Shown: positions 21,001 through 29,648, counted from the first letter of the stretch. The stretch is DNA of 64,000 bases from Flavobacteriales bacterium (GCA_020635495.1 JACJZQ010000003.1:62001-126000), one strand, 5' to 3'. The notes: generated from the sequence alone by a model not told the origin. Program-made: numbers and translations.

Positions 21001-24000
21001 ATGCAAACAACGTTGCTCTCTCCGATGTAAGGCACACAACCTTGGTTTCTCGCACAGCGGATAAAGCATCTGCTTTCAGTCAACATGCCTGGATCGTAGG
21101 TCTCGCTGTTCGAGTTTGGAATTTCCACCCAACCGTTCTGACCGTTGTTCAATGGAACGTTTTCATCGTTCCACAACCACAGGTACTCAACTGGACCAAT
21201 GCCACCAGTTGCAGGCGCAATGCTTGTCAATGGAGCTGGGTCGAATGGACCGCAGTTTTCTTGCTCTCCTGCGATGTCTCCACCATCCGTTACATTACAG
21301 CAAGGAGTGATTGATACTGTAGTTGAACAGTCATCAGAACATCCATTGGCATCTGTTACCGTTACACTATATGTTCCAGCAGCAAGGCCAGAGATAGAAG
21401 CAGTTGTTGCTCCGTTGCTCCAAGCGTATGTGTAAGGAGCTGTTCCACCGCTTACAGATACAGAGGCTGAAGCTTGGTTATTGTTGTTGCAATCTCCATT
21501 TACAGAAGTACAAGTCGCAACTGGAACTGGGTTCACAACCATACAGATCACGTTGCTTTCTCCGATGTAAGTGGTACAACCTACGTTACGAGCACAACGG
21601 ATGTAGCAACGAGTTTCTGTCAAGTAGCCAGGATCAAAAGTCTCAGAATTGCTTCCTGGGATCTCAACCCAACCATTCTGACCATTATTAACAGGTACGT
21701 TTTGGCTGTTCCACAACCAGATGTATTCAACTGGTCCGATACCGCCCGTTGCAGGAGCAACCGAAGTGATAGCCGCTGGGTCGAATGGACCGCAGTTCTC
21801 TTGACCACCAGCGATCTGACCTCCGTTGGTCACGTTGCAGCAACCTTCTACAGTTACGTTCACGCTGCAATCTGCAGAACATCCATGATAATCAGTCACC
21901 GTTACTGAGTATGTTCCTTCAGCCAGGTTGTTGATGGTCTGAGTCGTTCCGCCATTGCTCCATGCGTATGTGTAAGGAGCAGTTCCGCCTTGAACGTTCA
22001 CAGATGCAGAGGCACCGTTTCCGTTGCTGCAGTTTCCGCTTACGCTTGTGCAGTTCACTTGTGGAATTGGGTGAATTTCAATCTCAAGTTCATTTGAACA
22101 GAAGGTGAATTCTGGGCATCCTTCTCTTCGAGCACAACGCTTGAACTGAGAGTTGATCGTAATCAAACCTGGATCATATGTCTCTCCGTTCGCACCTGGA
22201 ATTGGCATCCAAGACGTCTCCGTTTCTTTTTGGTACCACTGGTAAACGATACCGCCAAGTCCACCGCTTGCTGGCGCAATGCTTGTGAACGCAACTGGAT
22301 CGAATGGTCCACAACCTTCCTGACTTCCTGCAACTGTTCCTGGATCGGTAACATCACAGCATGGAGTTGTGGTAACGGTTACTGAACAATCGTCAGTACA
22401 TCCGTTGGCATCGGTTACGGTAACCGAGTAAGTTCCTTCGGCAAGACCGCTGATAGAAGCAGTTGTTGCTCCGTTGCTCCAAGCATACGTGTAAGGAGCC
22501 GTTCCGCCTGATACTGATACTGAAGCAGAGGCTTCGTTATTGTTGTTGCAATCTCCATTAACTGAAGAACAGGTTGCAACTGGTTCTGGATGAACTGTTA
22601 TAGTCAGAATATTGCTCTCTCCCACGTATGAGTTACATCCGCTTCTTCTTGCACATCTTCTGTACTGAAGGCTTACGTCTGTGTAAGGCGCATCGTAAGT
22701 TGGTCCGTTTGCACCTTGAACTGTGTTCCAAGAACCACCGATGGTGCGAACGATCCAAACATATTCGATATCACCAAGCCCACCAGTTGGAAGTGAAACA
22801 CTTGTAAATGGTTCTGGGTCGAATCCACCACAATTCTCCTGACTTGCAGCTATTTCGCCTGGATCGGTAACATTACAACATGGTGTTGTAGTAACGGTTA
22901 CTGAACAATCGTCTTCGCATCCGTTAGCGTCTGTAACCGTAACAGAGTATGTTCCCGCAGCAAGACCATCTATTGAAGCTGTTGTAGCACCATTGCTCCA
23001 AGCGTAGCTGTAAGGAGCAGTGCCACCAGCAACAGATACAGATGCTGAAGCCTCATTATTGTTATTGCACGTTCCATTGACGGAAGAACATGTTGCAACA
23101 AGTGCAGCTGGTTCGTCAATATCCACTGAACAAGTGTTTGAACATCCATTGGCATCGGTAACAGTTACACTGTAGCTTCCTGCCATCAAGTTGTTAACCA
23201 CCATGGTTGTAGCTCCTGTGCTCCAAAGCACCGTGTAAGGAGCAGTACCTCCGGATGCCGATACGGAAACACTTCCTGTTGAAGCTCCATTACAGTCTAC
23301 TGGAGTTGAAGAGCATGTTGCCACCACATCGTCTGGATTTACAGTTATGGTGATAATGTTGCTTTCACCAACATATGAAGTACATCCACTTCTACGAGCG
23401 CATCTTCTGTACTGAAGGCTGATGTCTGTGTAAGGTGCATCGTATTCTGGAGAATTGGAGTTTGGAATTTCGCTCCAAGAACCACCGATCTCACGCACCA
23501 ACCATACATACTCAAGGTCGCCCAATCCGCCAGAAGGAAGGCTAACGCTTGTAAATCTTTCCGGGTCAAAACCACCACAATTCTCTTGATTTGCTGCTAT
23601 CTGACCTGGATCGGTAACGTTGCAGCAAGGTGTAGATGTAACAGTTACTGAGCAGTCATCTGAACATCCGTTCGCATCAGTAACAGTTACCGAGTAAGTA
23701 CCAGCAGAAAGTCCGCTAATGCTTGAAGTCGTTGCTCCGTTGCTCCATGCATAGCTGTAAGGAGCCGTTCCACCTGATACAGATACTGAGGCTGATGCTT
23801 GATTGTTGTTCGAGCAGCTACCATCAACTTTAGAACAAGTAGCAACTGGCTCTGGATTGATGGTGTAGCAAACGATGTTGCTTTCGCCAACGTAAGTCGT
23901 ACAGCCGCTTCTTCTTGCACAACGGATGAAGCAACGTGTTTCGGTCAACATGCCTGGATCGTAAGTGGCAGAGTTGCTGTTCGGGATCTCCACCCAACCG

Positions 24001-27000
24001 TTGTTTCCATTGTTAACCACGTTCTGAGTGTTCCACAACCATACGTATTCAAGGTCGCCCAAACCACCAGTTGGCAATGAAGCCGAAGTGATAGGCGCTG
24101 GGTCGAATGGCCCACAGTTTGAACCGCCACCCGCGATCTGACCTCCATTGGTCACATTACAACATGGAGTATTGGTTACTGTAACCGAACAGTCATCAGA
24201 ACATCCGTTCGCATCAGTAACAGTTACTGAGTAAGTACCAGCAGAAAGACCATCTATAGAAGCTGTTGTAGCGCCATTGCTCCAAGCGTAAGAATAAGGA
24301 GCTGTTCCACCTGACACAGATACTGAGGCTGATGCTTGGTTGTTGTTCGAGCAGCTACCATCAACTTTAGAACAAGTAGCCGTTGGCTCTGGATTGATGG
24401 TGTAGCAAACGATGTTGCTCTCACCAACGTAAGTCGTACAGCCGCTTCTTCTTGCACAACGGATGAAGCAACGTGTTTCGCTCAACATGCCTGGGTCGTA
24501 TGTGGCAGAGTTGCTGTTCGGGATCTCCACCCAACCGTTGTTTCCATTGTTAACCACGTTCTGAGTGTTCCACAACCAAACGTATTCGAGGTCGCCTAAA
24601 CCGCCTGTTGGCAATGAAGCCGATGTGATCGGTGCTGGATCGAATGGTCCACAGTTGGAACCGCCTCCTGCGATTGTGCCACCATTGTTGACATTACAGC
24701 ATGGTGTGTTCGTCACCGTTACTGAACAATCATCAGAACATCCGTTCGCATCAGTAACAGTTACCGAGTAAGTACCAGCAGAAAGTCCGCTAATGCTTGA
24801 AGTCGTTGCTCCGTTGCTCCATGCATAGCTGTAAGGAGCCGTTCCACCTGACACGGAAACAGAAGCACTTGCTTCGTTATTGTTCGAGCAGCTACCATCA
24901 ACTTTAGAGCAAGTAGCCGTTGGCTCTGGATTGATGGTGTAGCAAACGATGTTGCTTTCGCCAACGTAAGTCGTACAGCCGCTTCTTCTTGCACAACGGA
25001 TGAAGCAACGTGTTTCGGTCAACATGCCTGGGTCGTAAGTGGCAGAGTTGCTGTTCGGGATCTCCACCCAACCGTTGTTGCCGTTATTCACTACATTCTG
25101 AGTGTTCCACAACCATACATATTCAAGGTCGCCCAAACCGCCTGTTGGCAATGAAGCCGATGTGATAGGCGCTGGGTCGAATGGTCCGCAATTTGAACCG
25201 CCACCAGCGATCTGACCTCCGTTGGTCACGTTGCAGCATGGTGTAGATGTAACGGTCACTGAACAGTCGTCAGTACATCCGTTAACGTCTGTTACCATAA
25301 CTGAATAAGAACCTGCGGTTAGGTTGCTGATTGAAACAGTCGTAGCACCTGTACTCCACAGATAAGTATAAGGTGCGGTACCGCCTGATGCAGAAACAGA
25401 AGCCGATCCAACATTATTGTTGTTACAATTTCCGTCAACTTTAGAACAGCTTGCAACTACATCGTTCGGATGAACGGTGATCTGAACCCAATTGCTTTCT
25501 CCCACATAAGGAACGCAACCTGCGCGTCTTGCACATCTTCTGAACCAAGTTGTAACATTTACAACTCCCGGATCATAGGTTGGTCCGTTAGCACCAGCAA
25601 TAGTTGTATAAGTAGAACCTCCATTTGTAGACATCAACCATACATATTCGATGTCGCCTGTTCCACCTGAAGGAAGTGTTACACTTGTAAGCAAAGCTGG
25701 ATCGAATGGCCCACAGTTGCTTTGGTTCTCAGCAATGATTCCACCGTTGGTAACATTGTCACAACAAGGACCTGTTACTGTCATTGTAATGATGTTGCTC
25801 TCTCCTACATAGGAAGTACATCCTGCTCTTCGAGCGCATCTTCTGTACTGCGTTGTTTGCGTGATCACACCAGGATCGTACGTCAGGCCAGTTGCTCCTG
25901 GAATTGTTGTCCATGAACCTGAAGTTCCTGGACGTGTGATCCATACTATTTCCAACGCTCCGATACCGCCAGAAGGATCTTCTGTGCTGGTTATCATTGG
26001 AGGGTCGAATGGTGCACAACCTGAACCGTTGGCAGCGATCTCTCCTGGGTCGGTAACGTTACAGCAAGTTTGCGTGGTGATGGTTACTGAACAATCGTCA
26101 GTACAACCATTCGCATCGGTTACCGTTACAGAGTACGTTCCAGCAGCCAATCCGCTGATGGATTGTGCAGTAGCACCATTGCTCCATGCGTATGAATAAG
26201 GAGCTGTTCCGTTTGAAACAGTAACTGAAGCCGAACCAAGATTGTTATTTGAACAAGAACCATTCGTAGGCAAGCATGTAACTGTAATTCCAGGAACAAT
26301 GGTGATAGTGATGATGTTGCTTTCGCCAACATAATCCGTACATCCTGCTCTACGAGCACATCTTCTGAATTGAGTAGTGGTCGAAACAATTCCTGGGTCA
26401 TACGTAAGACCATCAGCACCAGCGATCATTTGCCAAGTTCCAGAAGTTCCTGGACGTGTTATCCAAACAATCTCCATTGCACCTGTTCCACCACTTGGGT
26501 CAGAAACGCTTGTCAATTCGGCCACATCAAATGGACCGCAATTAGTTTGGTTTTCAGCAATTTGACCACCATTGGTAATGTTATCGCAGCAAGGACCAGT
26601 AACGGTCATGGTCAGGATGTTGCTCTCGCCTACATACGAAGAACAACCCTCTCTTCTAGCACATCTTCTGTACTGAGTAGTCACGGTAATTACGCCTGGA
26701 TCGTATTCTGGGCCGTTAGCTCCTGAAATGGTTTGCCAAGCATTCCAACCTCCGTTTCCATTTGAAGTGCGATAGATCCACACATACTCCATATCACCTG
26801 AACCACCACTTGGCAATTCAACACTTGTAATTGCTGGTGGATCGAAAGGAGCACATCCACTACCATTTCCTGTAATCTCACCGGGGTCGGTTACGTTACA
26901 GCAAGAAGGCTTGTCTCCTATGGTTACGCAAACCTCATCCGAAGTACATCCGTTGGCATCGGTAACAGAAACACAATACTGTCCTGGGCATAGATCCTCC

Positions 27001-29501
27001 ACTGAAGAAGTTGTTGCGCCATTGTCCCATACATATAGATACGGCTCCGTTCCACCAGAGGCCGAAGCAGTTGCAGTTCCATCACAACCGTGATCGACAC
27101 AGTTCTGAAGGTCGAAGTTGAAATCGCCATGGCCAGTAAAGTCACCTGAGTAATCGAACCAAAGTGAAGCTCCGTAGTTTCCGTTCTTATCGTTCGCAGC
27201 CGTTCCGACCTGAACTCGGAACTGAAGAGCTGCGGCCATGCGCTGAATGTTCAATTCCTTACCAGCATAATAGCCAAGTCCGATCAAACGGCTTTGCGAA
27301 GCATCCATTTCGTAGTAAGCCCAATCCTGATAGTTGTTTCCAACAATGGAAGAAGTTCCTTTCCAAGAACCACCGGCAGCTTGCCACTGAGACCATGACT
27401 TCTTATCATTCAGATAGACGTCAACCGCCCAACGCTTATCAGCATTGGAAGTATTGTATATGACGCCAGTGATACGTGCCGTTCCATCAGGATACTCTAC
27501 CAAGCTACCTGAGTTGTTCTCGAATTTGAAATTCGTTGTCGTACCAGGAAGCGTGTTGATCCAGACGGCATGTGATCCGTTCTGATAATGAACCGCCTCA
27601 CACTCGTGTGAGTTATCGCTATCGCAACTAACGTCTGTACCAGTAACGTTCACGGAAACTCCAGATGTTCCAACTGTGATCTTCACCCAGTTGCTCTCTC
27701 CAACATACTGCGTACAGCCAGCTCTTCTTGCACATCTTCTGTACCAGGTGGTTTGCGTGATCGAACCTGGATCGTATGTCAATCCATTAGCACCGGAAAT
27801 GGCCGAGTAGGTACTTCCACCATTATAAGATTGCAACCATACAAACTCAAGGTCTCCTGAACCACCTGACGGATCCTGAACACTTACAATCTCTGCTGGA
27901 TCGAATGGACTACATCCAGTTTGAGGATATCCGATCTCGCCAGCATCAGTTACATTATCGCAACCAGAAATGGTGAAATGAACGGTCACCTCATCGCAAA
28001 GAGAACCTCCACAACCACTTTGTGTGTATGTTTTCACATTAAGCGTATAGATGCCAGCACCAAGGTTCAATGCCGCTTCATCTGTAGGAGTTCTGTATGG
28101 ATAGCTGTTCTCAGTATTTGTGGCAGTATAATCTCCAGACCAAGTGAACTTCACGCTACCAACGGTAGCACCAGAAACCAATGCCTCAACATTCCAGTTA
28201 GTTGGAAGACTTGCAAGTGTGTAAGTCGCACCATCAGCGAGGGTTGTGTTGGTGTTCGACCCAAGATCGTGCAATGCAATCTCAGTAATGTCGGCATCGC
28301 AGCATTCCCCAGAAACGTAAAAAGTTATGTCGTTGCTTTCTCCGACATAACTTGTACAACCGCTTCTGCGCGCGCATCTTCTAAACTGCGTTTTTACCGT
28401 AATGGGATCTGGATCGTACGTTGGTCCGGTGGCTCCAGCAATTGGACCCGACCATGAGCTCCAGCTTCCATTCGTGTATGTTCGAGATATCCAAACGTAT
28501 TCGATGGTACCACTACCTCCACTTGGCAACGAAGTGCTTGTGATCAGTGGCGGGTCATAAGGAGCACAACTGGTACCACCACCTGCAATAACTCCCGGAC
28601 TCGTCACATTGTCGCAAGCCGGTGTATAAGAGATACACAGACTTACTGGAACAACCGAATTGGCAGATGGGGCCGATCCCGAACCATACGTAGCATCTTC
28701 ATAGTGCGCCAAAATGATCTGATCCACCCCATTAGGTAAAGAGATGTTGCTTCCCAGAGAACCAGACCACTCATCAGACATTACGCCCGTTGCCAAGTCT
28801 CCAGTGTAAGAACTGGTATATACAGTCGATCCGTTCTTACGGAAGATCACCCTCCATTTCTCATTTGGTTGATCTCCTGTACTTGCCCGTGTCAAATAAG
28901 CATCCCAAGAAACTGCTTCCGTAATGCTTACGGTTACCGCAGAATTGAATTCAGTTGGATAAGGACCTGGAATGACAAATGATGTAACAGAACCGTCTAC
29001 AAACCGAAGGTCGGTCTGAGGAAGCCCGTTACTACCAGAAAGGTTGGTCACATCAATGTTGTTCTCCCAAAGGAAACTGCCATTTGCACAGTTTGGTGAG
29101 CTTGGCGGGTTTATGCAGGTGTTCACAGAAACCTCAACCCAGTTACTCTCGCCAACATATGATGAACATCCGCTTCTGCGGGCGCATCTTCTGAACCAAG
29201 TGGTTTGAGTGATCACTCCCGGATCGTATGTCGGGGCATTGGTATTGCTAATTGCCGTGTAGGAAGACCCTCCATTATACGACTGTAGCCATACATATTC
29301 AAGAGAACCAGAACCGCCACTCGGCAAGCTCACACTGTTGATAACGCCTGGGTCGAAAGGCGAACAACCCGTTGGGGTTGACGCACTGATGGACCCTGCA
29401 CTTGTAACATTGGAGCATTGTGCAAAGGCCTCAGTTGCCGAAAGAACAGTTACAACTGAAAAAATTGTGCTCAATAAGGCAAAAACGTATTGTTTTTTCA
29501 T
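12033..29501 (-). CDS. Giant SprB-repeat surface protein with type B T9SS sorting domain (5822 aa)
   Basis: A signal peptide at residues 1-28 ends in ATEAFAQ. The body alternates two modules. One is a ~100-aa Cys-rich Ig-like unit (CCNVTDGGEI...NCGPFDP...GGxGxxEYxW...RRCARRxGCxxYVGESN; 27 copies). The other is a ~75-aa SprB-type repeat (SCSNNN...GGTAPYxYAWSNGATTxSIxxLxAGTYSVTVTDANGC). Two unique insertions occur near the N-terminus, encoded at about 28620-29100 and 27050-27650. Toward the C-terminus are six CxGDSxxLTA...YEWSTG domains, a PKD domain (WFWDFGDGNTSMLQNPSHNY) and a type B sorting domain (IPNVFTPNNDGVNDVIWL, MKVFNRWGHSVW, EAGTYYYVIE). SprB of Flavobacterium johnsoniae, a mobile gliding adhesin exported by the T9SS, is the reference for this repeat family. 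That this protein mediates adhesion or gliding is inference. Confidence 0.9.
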   Translation of the reverse strand: MKKQYVFALLSTIFSVVTVLSATEAFAQCSNVTSAGSISASTPTGCSPFDPGVINSVSLPSGGSGSLEYVWLQSYNGGSSYTAISNTNAPTYDPGVITQTTWFRRCARRSGCSSYVGESNWVEVSVNTCINPPSSPNCANGSFLWENNIDVTNLSGSNGLPQTDLRFVDGSVTSFVIPGPYPTEFNSAVTVSITEAVSWDAYLTRASTGDQPNEKWRVIFRKNGSTVYTSSYTGDLATGVMSDEWSGSLGSNISLPNGVDQIILAHYEDATYGSGSAPSANSVVPVSLCISYTPACDNVTSPGVIAGGGTSCAPYDPPLITSTSLPSGGSGTIEYVWISRTYTNGSWSSWSGPIAGATGPTYDPDPITVKTQFRRCARRSGCTSYVGESNDITFYVSGECCDADITEIALHDLGSNTNTTLADGATYTLASLPTNWNVEALVSGATVGSVKFTWSGDYTATNTENSYPYRTPTDEAALNLGAGIYTLNVKTYTQSGCGGSLCDEVTVHFTISGCDNVTDAGEIGYPQTGCSPFDPAEIVSVQDPSGGSGDLEFVWLQSYNGGSTYSAISGANGLTYDPGSITQTTWYRRCARRAGCTQYVGESNWVKITVGTSGVSVNVTGTDVSCDSDNSHECEAVHYQNGSHAVWINTLPGTTTNFKFENNSGSLVEYPDGTARITGVIYNTSNADKRWAVDVYLNDKKSWSQWQAAGGSWKGTSSIVGNNYQDWAYYEMDASQSRLIGLGYYAGKELNIQRMAAALQFRVQVGTAANDKNGNYGASLWFDYSGDFTGHGDFNFDLQNCVDHGCDGTATASASGGTEPYLYVWDNGATTSSVEDLCPGQYCVSVTDANGCTSDEVCVTIGDKPSCCNVTDPGEITGNGSGCAPFDPPAITSVELPSGGSGDMEYVWIYRTSNGNGGWNAWQTISGANGPEYDPGVITVTTQYRRCARREGCSSYVGESNILTMTVTGPCCDNITNGGQIAENQTNCGPFDVAELTSVSDPSGGTGAMEIVWITRPGTSGTWQMIAGADGLTYDPGIVSTTTQFRRCARRAGCTDYVGESNIITITIVPGITVTCLPTNGSCSNNNLGSASVTVSNGTAPYSYAWSNGATAQSISGLAAGTYSVTVTDANGCTDDCSVTITTQTCCNVTDPGEIAANGSGCAPFDPPMITSTEDPSGGIGALEIVWITRPGTSGSWTTIPGATGLTYDPGVITQTTQYRRCARRAGCTSYVGESNIITMTVTGPCCDNVTNGGIIAENQSNCGPFDPALLTSVTLPSGGTGDIEYVWLMSTNGGSTYTTIAGANGPTYDPGVVNVTTWFRRCARRAGCVPYVGESNWVQITVHPNDVVASCSKVDGNCNNNNVGSASVSASGGTAPYTYLWSTGATTVSISNLTAGSYSVMVTDVNGCTDDCSVTVTSTPCCNVTNGGQIAGGGSNCGPFDPAPITSASLPTGGLGDLEYVWLWNTQNVVNNGNNGWVEIPNSNSATYDPGMLTETRCFIRCARRSGCTTYVGESNIVCYTINPEPTATCSKVDGSCSNNNEASASVSVSGGTAPYSYAWSNGATTSSISGLSAGTYSVTVTDANGCSDDCSVTVTNTPCCNVNNGGTIAGGGSNCGPFDPAPITSASLPTGGLGDLEYVWLWNTQNVVNNGNNGWVEIPNSNSATYDPGMLSETRCFIRCARRSGCTTYVGESNIVCYTINPEPTATCSKVDGSCSNNNQASASVSVSGGTAPYSYAWSNGATTASIDGLSAGTYSVTVTDANGCSDDCSVTVTNTPCCNVTNGGQIAGGGSNCGPFDPAPITSASLPTGGLGDLEYVWLWNTQNVVNNGNNGWVEIPNSNSATYDPGMLTETRCFIRCARRSGCTTYVGESNIVCYTINPEPVATCSKVDGSCSNNNQASASVSVSGGTAPYSYAWSNGATTSSISGLSAGTYSVTVTDANGCSDDCSVTVTSTPCCNVTDPGQIAANQENCGGFDPERFTSVSLPSGGLGDLEYVWLVREIGGSWSEIPNSNSPEYDAPYTDISLQYRRCARRSGCTSYVGESNIITITVNPDDVVATCSSTPVDCNGASTGSVSVSASGGTAPYTVLWSTGATTMVVNNLMAGSYSVTVTDANGCSNTCSVDIDEPAALVATCSSVNGTCNNNNEASASVSVAGGTAPYSYAWSNGATTASIDGLAAGTYSVTVTDANGCEDDCSVTVTTTPCCNVTDPGEIAASQENCGGFDPEPFTSVSLPTGGLGDIEYVWIVRTIGGSWNTVQGANGPTYDAPYTDVSLQYRRCARRSGCNSYVGESNILTITVHPEPVATCSSVNGDCNNNNEASASVSVSGGTAPYTYAWSNGATTASISGLAEGTYSVTVTDANGCTDDCSVTVTTTPCCDVTDPGTVAGSQEGCGPFDPVAFTSIAPASGGLGGIVYQWYQKETETSWMPIPGANGETYDPGLITINSQFKRCARREGCPEFTFCSNELEIEIHPIPQVNCTSVSGNCSNGNGASASVNVQGGTAPYTYAWSNGGTTQTINNLAEGTYSVTVTDYHGCSADCSVNVTVEGCCNVTNGGQIAGGQENCGPFDPAAITSVAPATGGIGPVEYIWLWNSQNVPVNNGQNGWVEIPGSNSETFDPGYLTETRCYIRCARNVGCTTYIGESNVICMVVNPVPVATCTSVNGDCNNNNQASASVSVSGGTAPYTYAWSNGATTASISGLAAGTYSVTVTDANGCSDDCSTTVSITPCCNVTDGGDIAGEQENCGPFDPAPLTSIAPATGGIGPVEYLWLWNDENVPLNNGQNGWVEIPNSNSETYDPGMLTESRCFIRCARNQGCVPYIGESNVVCITIHDEPVATCTPTNGDCNNGNVSSASVSVSGGTAPYTYAWSNGATTASITNLADGTYSVTVTDANGCEDDCSVTVSSTPCCNVTDGGEINNAQENCGPFDPDPITSIAPATGGIGPVEYVWLWNSQNVPINNGNNGWVEIPNSNSETFDPGMITETRCYIRCARNQGCVPYIGESNVVCMVVNEGPTASCSATDSDCNGTGTGTASVSVSGGEAPYTYAWSNGGTTATISGLMAGTYSVVVTDANGCEADCSVTVSEPSGLAATCDASGATCAGENNGSVSVNATGGSAPYTYAWSNGATTATVDNVGAGSYTVTVTDANGCTATCSATVEEPTALSASCSKVDGDCQNNNEGSASVSVSGGVEPYTVLWSTGATTMNISNLMAGSYSVTVTDANGCEATCSVTVNTEPCCNVTDGGEIEGAQENCGPFDPEPITSVTPPTGGLGDLEYVWLWNSQNVPINNGQNGWVEIPGSNSESYDPGMLTESRCFIRCARREGCTVYVGESNVVCITIFDEPVATCTPVNGDCNNGNVSSASVSVNGGTAPYAYEWNNGATTASIDGLADGTYSVTVTDANGCTSTCDVTVSSAPCCNVTDPGEIAASQENCGGFDPEPFTSVSLPSGGLGDIEYVWIVRTIGGSWTTVPGANGPTYDAPYTDISLQYRRCARRSGCNNYIGESNILTITVYPGPTATCTLVNGSCTNGNSASASVSVSGGEAPYTYEWSNGETTASIDNLAAGTYSVTVTDANGCTSTCDATVTLEGCCNVTDGGEIEGAQENCGPFDPAAITSIAPATGGLGDLEYIWLMNDENVPLNNGNNGWVEIPGSNSETYDPGMLTETTCFIRCARREGCNVYVGESNVICITVYPEVEVACNPTHGDCSNNGVGAVSTSITGGTAPFIYAWSTGATTADISGLSEGTYSVTVTDANGCMADCSVTIVSEPCCNVTDGGEIAGTQENCGPFDPAAITSVVPATGGIGPVEYIWLWNANNVPMNNGNNGWVEIPGSNSETYDPGMLTESRCFIRCARNAGCTTYIGESNVICITVNEVPELTCEGVDGDCANNNEASVSVSVDGGEAPYTYLWSNGETTASISNLEAGTYSVTVTDANGCEASCSKTVSITPCCNVTDGGEIAGAQENCGPFEPEAITSVAPATGGIGPVEYLWLWNSQNVPINNGQNGWVEIPNSNSETFDPGMLTESRCFIRCARNVGCETYIGESNVVCITIFDEPVATCSSTNGDCVNGNLASASVSVSGGEEPYSYEWSNGSTTASIDGLSSGTYSVTVTDANGCTATCDAVVEVEGCCNITDGGEIAENQENCGPFEAATLTSVVDPSGGLGDMEIIWISRPGTSGPWQMIPGSTGLTLEPGLISETTQFRRCARREGCEPYVGESNIITITIYPALEIACSSISGDCGNGNMASASVEVLNGTEPYTYEWSNGETTAEITGLEEGTYTVTVTDANGCTATCTESVIVTPCCNVTDPGEIAGAQSSCTEFDPDPIVSVEPATGGIGPVEYMWLQGDCNTNPNTWTPIPGANGESYDPGVVTETTCFRRCARNNGCEPWIGESNIITITIQNALSIECSSISGDCGNGNAASASVEVLDGTGPFTYEWSNGATTQTIENLEEGTYTVTVTDANGCSATCTEEVIVTPCCNVTDPGEIGYNQENCGPFDPEPFTSLAPASGGIGPVEYMWLRGECGTPVNSWTEIPNSNSETLDVDSVFETTCFIRCARNSSCEPWIGESNIITITVYPALQLSCSGVDGDCSNGNIAMAVAHTSEGTEPYSYLWSNGETTNMIDSLEAGTYTVTVTDANGCEADCSVTVDVTPCCNVTDGGEIADNQENCGPFDPAPFTSLAPATGGIGPVEYLWLKGECGTPVGQWTEIPNSNSETLDVDSVFETTCFIRCARNVGCQPWIGESNIITITVNDGPQLTCSSENGNCENGNVGSATVVVSGNAEPYTYVWSNGATTASIENLEEGTYTVVVTDANGCVDSCSVDVEVVPCCNVTDGGEIADNQENCGPFDPEQIVSVTPATGGIGPVEYAWYSGPCDENVDPTAIPAGFTLIEGANGESYDPPYTEVSTCYIRVARNQGCEDWIGESNIVSVTVNDGPSLACSSENGSCENGNVGSASVTVSGAPSPFSYAWSNGATTASVENLEEGTYTVVVTDGNGCVDSCSVDVEVVPCCNVTDGGEINGSQENCGPFDPEVISSITPATGGIGPVEYAWYSGPCPGNDPTIGAPNMEAIPAGFTLIAGATGESYDPPYTEETTCYIRVARNEGCIDWIGESNIVTITINGGLTVDAEITGGVTPTCDGQVVELTATANASVTYEWSTGATTSSIEVSETGVYTVTVIDENECSASDSVSIEILPNPEVEIEVTGNNPFCEGDSLLLTAVCETATGYEWSTGTSGESIWVTETGTYGVEVVDSNGCMASATIEVEVYELPEVEITIDGNNPLCDGDSALLTAVSQGAIDYEWSTGATTQSIWVYDSGTYTVTVVDEGGCENSTSIEIEEGLTPLIEITGDTVACAGGEIELTAQYAGGEGVLWSTGETTQTIVVTEAGEYCVSTTSIDGCEASACISIDFFPATEVEIEITAGNNPLCPGGEVELTAVSQNAATYEWSTTASTSSIVVTEAGTYTVDVVDANGCSGSASIEIEEGLVPLIEITGETEFCTGDSVMLTAQYAGGEGVTWSTGATTQSIWVSEAGEYCVMTASIDGCEASACIEVEEAEIPDVYAGEDVNICVGESTMLTATGGSSGTVYTWYVDGEAVGTGATIVVSPGVGLTEYTVVAVNENCSIEASDLVKVWVYEHPLAGFERDPAGDVPFGGDVQFTDTTLGVVTDWFWDFGDGNTSMLQNPSHNYGSPGSYWVTLIASNNGCEDTVTTGLEVKVIIDIPNVFTPNNDGVNDVIWLQGTDLELITMKVFNRWGHSVWASEGRQFSWSGKTSSGVDCEAGTYYYVIEMKYKDGNISEQTGFFTLIREK
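14095..29430 (-). repeat. 27-copy RCARR/YVGESN module array alternating with SprB repeats
   Basis: I counted 27 occurrences of the (R/I)RCAR(R/N)xGCxx(Y/W)(V/I)GESN motif. Most are followed by a SprB repeat, giving a composite unit of about 170-190 aa (roughly 510-560 bp). Modules near the N-terminus lack intervening SprB repeats in places. Pentapeptides such as VTVTDANGC and EIPNSNSETYDPG recur almost unchanged. The whole segment contains no stop codon. Confidence 0.88.
23619..25229 (-). repeat. Three near-identical 537-bp tandem repeats
   Basis: Three consecutive copies of a 537-bp (179-codon) unit span exactly 1611 bp. They are anchored by tcgggatctc at 23981, 24518 and 25055 and by gttgcagc at both ends. 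Each encodes one RCARR module plus one SprB repeat. Protein differences are few (for example NNNEASAS versus NNNQASAS, TSSISG versus TASIDG). DNA identity is visibly higher than between other modules, pointing to recent duplication or gene conversion. Confidence 0.85.
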
Positions 29502-29648
29502 AATGAAAATGATTGTAATTCTAGAATAGGGGTATTGCTGATCGGTGCGGTGTTACGCACTTTGAAGAAGTCAGTTATAGGATTTTCGATAATCGACATA
29601 TTTTTTGGTTATGCCACAGTCGTAATATAACCCTTATTGGTTAACGTG

